Below, in pieces: positions 5,450 to 6,816 of a stretch of 6,816 nt of DNA. The DNA comes from Campylobacteraceae bacterium. Lineage in GTDB: Bacteria; Campylobacterota; Campylobacteria; Campylobacterales; Sulfurovaceae. The position numbers were made by a program, and so were the translations under genes. The stretch lies in assembly GCA_027066355.1 (NCBI GenBank), contig JAMONW010000136.1:1-6816 (forward strand), written 5' to 3'. Positions within the stretch are counted from its first letter, which is position 1, and each line of letters opens with the position of its first letter. Below the pieces are notes generated by a model. It saw only the letters and a list, made by a program, of their open reading frames with translations, made no database searches and was not told the origin of the DNA.

Positions 5450-6816
5450 TTATTTAAGCTTATCCCAACTTTTTGCAATTGAAATAGAGCATTTTAGCTT
5501 AACATCTAATTGAAAAATATTTTGCATTATAAAGCTAAATCTCTTAGATAACTCCTCAACATCGCTATCTTTTACTTCAAATATCAATTCATCATGAATT
5601 TGTAACAAAATGTTACCATTTAAGCCCTCTTCTTCAATTAATCTATGAATATCAAGCATAGATAATTTTATTAAATCTGCTGCACTTCCTTGAAATACTG
5701 TATTTACTGCTTCTCTTAAAATTGCAGCTTTACCCATTGCATTTGCACCCTCATAATCAAATACTCTTCGGCGCTTAAGCAGAGTTTCTATATAACCTTG
5801 GCGCTTAACTTCATCTTGAATTTGCTCTAAATAACCCTTAACTGTAGGAAATGCTGCAAAGTAATTTTCTATAATCTCTTTTGCCTCTTTTGTGCTAATA
5901 CCAAGCTCTTGGCTAAGCTTTCTGCTACCCATTCCATAGAGCAATCCAAAGTTAATAGATTTTGCAAAATTTCTCTTTTTCTTTGCCTCTTCTTCTCCAA
6001 ATAGTTTAGTTGCAGTTTCAAGGTGAATATCTTTATCTTGATTAAATGCTTCCATTAAAGCTCTATCTTTGCTAAAGTGAGCAAGAAGTCTTAACTCAAT
6101 TTGAGAGTAATCTATAGATAATAAAGAGTATCCCTCTTTTGCTACAAAGGCTCTTCTTACCCTTCTTCCTAGCTCACTTCTAACAGGAATATTTTGCAAA
6201 TTTGGCTCTTTTGAACTAAGTCGCCCAGTTGCCGTGCCTGTTTGTAAAAAGCTTGTGTAAATTCTACTATTTTTATCATTTTTAGATAGTTTTAAAAGAG
6301 GTTCAACATAGGTGCTTAATATCTTTTGACGCTCACGGTATGCTAAAATATGCTCAATTATCTCATGCTCATCTTTTAAACTTCTTAAGACTGCTTCATT
6401 TGTGCTATAACCTGTTTTTGTCTTTTTACCACCCTTTAAACCTAGTGTTTGAAATAAAATAACTCCAAGTTGTTGAGTAGAGCGAATATTAAATTCACTC
6501 CCTGCTAAATCATAAATTTTTTGGCTAAGTTCACTAAGCTCTTTTGTTAAAAACTCTTTAAACTCTTGCAAATATGCACTATCAACTTTAATTCCTAAAG
6601 ACTCCATCTTTAAAAGCACCAAAATAAATGGAAATTCCACACTATTAGCCTCACCTAAAAGCTCCTCTAATCCAGCAGTTTGATACATTTGCATAAATTT
6701 ATTATAAAGTTTCAAACTCATCCAAGCATCTTCAGCAGCATACTTAGTGGCTTCTTCTATACTAACAGAGCTAAAATCTTGCCCCTTTTTAACAGTGTTT
6801 TTAAAGCTAACCATCT
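5450..6816 (-). CDS. polA: DNA polymerase I, C-terminal half (cut by window edge)
   Basis: This is the family A polymerase that fills gaps in repair and replaces primers on the lagging strand. The window holds the last 454 residues of a protein normally near 850-930. The visible part starts at the end of the 3'-5' exonuclease domain, with exonuclease motif III YAAED (Tyr25 and Asp29 of the visible part) intact, so proofreading is probably retained. The polymerase domain follows: TGRLSSKEPNLQNIPVR (196-212), motif A SIDYSQIELR (metal ligand D235), the O-helix RNFAKSINFGLLYGMG (R281, K285, F289, Y293), and motif C IHDE (H407, D408). F289 sits at the position where Phe, as in E. coli, disfavours dideoxynucleotides. 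The ATG at 6814 is internal: residues before YAAED align with E. coli PolA, and the frame is open to the edge. The 5'-3' exonuclease domain, if present, is outside. The TAA stop is 87 nt before ccsBA. Confidence 0.97.
   Translation of the reverse strand, partial: MVSFKNTVKKGQDFSSVSIEEATKYAAEDAWMSLKLYNKFMQMYQTAGLEELLGEANSVEFPFILVLLKMESLGIKVDSAYLQEFKEFLTKELSELSQKIYDLAGSEFNIRSTQQLGVILFQTLGLKGGKKTKTGYSTNEAVLRSLKDEHEIIEHILAYRERQKILSTYVEPLLKLSKNDKNSRIYTSFLQTGTATGRLSSKEPNLQNIPVRSELGRRVRRAFVAKEGYSLLSIDYSQIELRLLAHFSKDRALMEAFNQDKDIHLETATKLFGEEEAKKKRNFAKSINFGLLYGMGSRKLSQELGISTKEAKEIIENYFAAFPTVKGYLEQIQDEVKRQGYIETLLKRRRVFDYEGANAMGKAAILREAVNTVFQGSAADLIKLSMLDIHRLIEEEGLNGNILLQIHDELIFEVKDSDVEELSKRFSFIMQNIFQLDVKLKCSISIAKSWDKLK

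Noticed and set aside
6812..6814. ATG at the upper edge as a true start of the polymerase gene.
   Set aside because: The residues after it align with the interior of the 3'-5' exonuclease domain of PolA, and a start here would remove most of that domain. It is an internal Met.

Overview
The window is an AT-rich chromosomal segment of the kind found in Campylobacterota (former Epsilonproteobacteria). Three things point there: a naturally fused CcsB-CcsA haem lyase, an ATP synthase subunit a gene with its own promoter that is not preceded by other atp genes, and the style of the promoters and protein sequences. I cannot fix the genus. The low GC and the AtpB N-terminus would suit Arcobacter-like or Sulfurimonas-like bacteria, but that is inference.

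Every gene lies on the minus strand, so transcription runs from the high coordinates to the low ones. In that order they are: the C-terminal half of DNA polymerase I (polA, cut by the window edge at 6816); an 87-nt gap with a good -10 element; the 1036-residue cytochrome c synthetase CcsBA; 22 nt further on, a TIGR02757/DUF2400 protein that starts with TTG; 12 nt further on, an unrecognised secreted protein that looks like an outer-membrane beta-barrel; a 150-nt gap with an extended -10 promoter; and the N-terminal 131 codons of atpB, cut by the window edge at 1.

The genes from ccsBA to the barrel-like protein are packed closely enough to be one transcript. The barrel-like gene also has a promoter-like sequence overlapping the upstream stop codon, placed so that its mRNA would be leaderless. 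CcsBA matures c-type cytochromes in the periplasm and AtpB is the proton-channel subunit of ATP synthase, so both serve respiratory energy conservation. PolA, and possibly the DUF2400 protein, concern DNA.

I see no mobile element, CRISPR array, tRNA, rRNA, riboswitch or defence system, and no clear novel system. The points most worth a second look are the endonuclease-III-like LDTH motif in the DUF2400 protein, the probable leaderless start of the barrel-like gene, and that uncharacterised protein itself. The only intergenic stretches (394-543 and 5363-5449) are short and hold no further gene.
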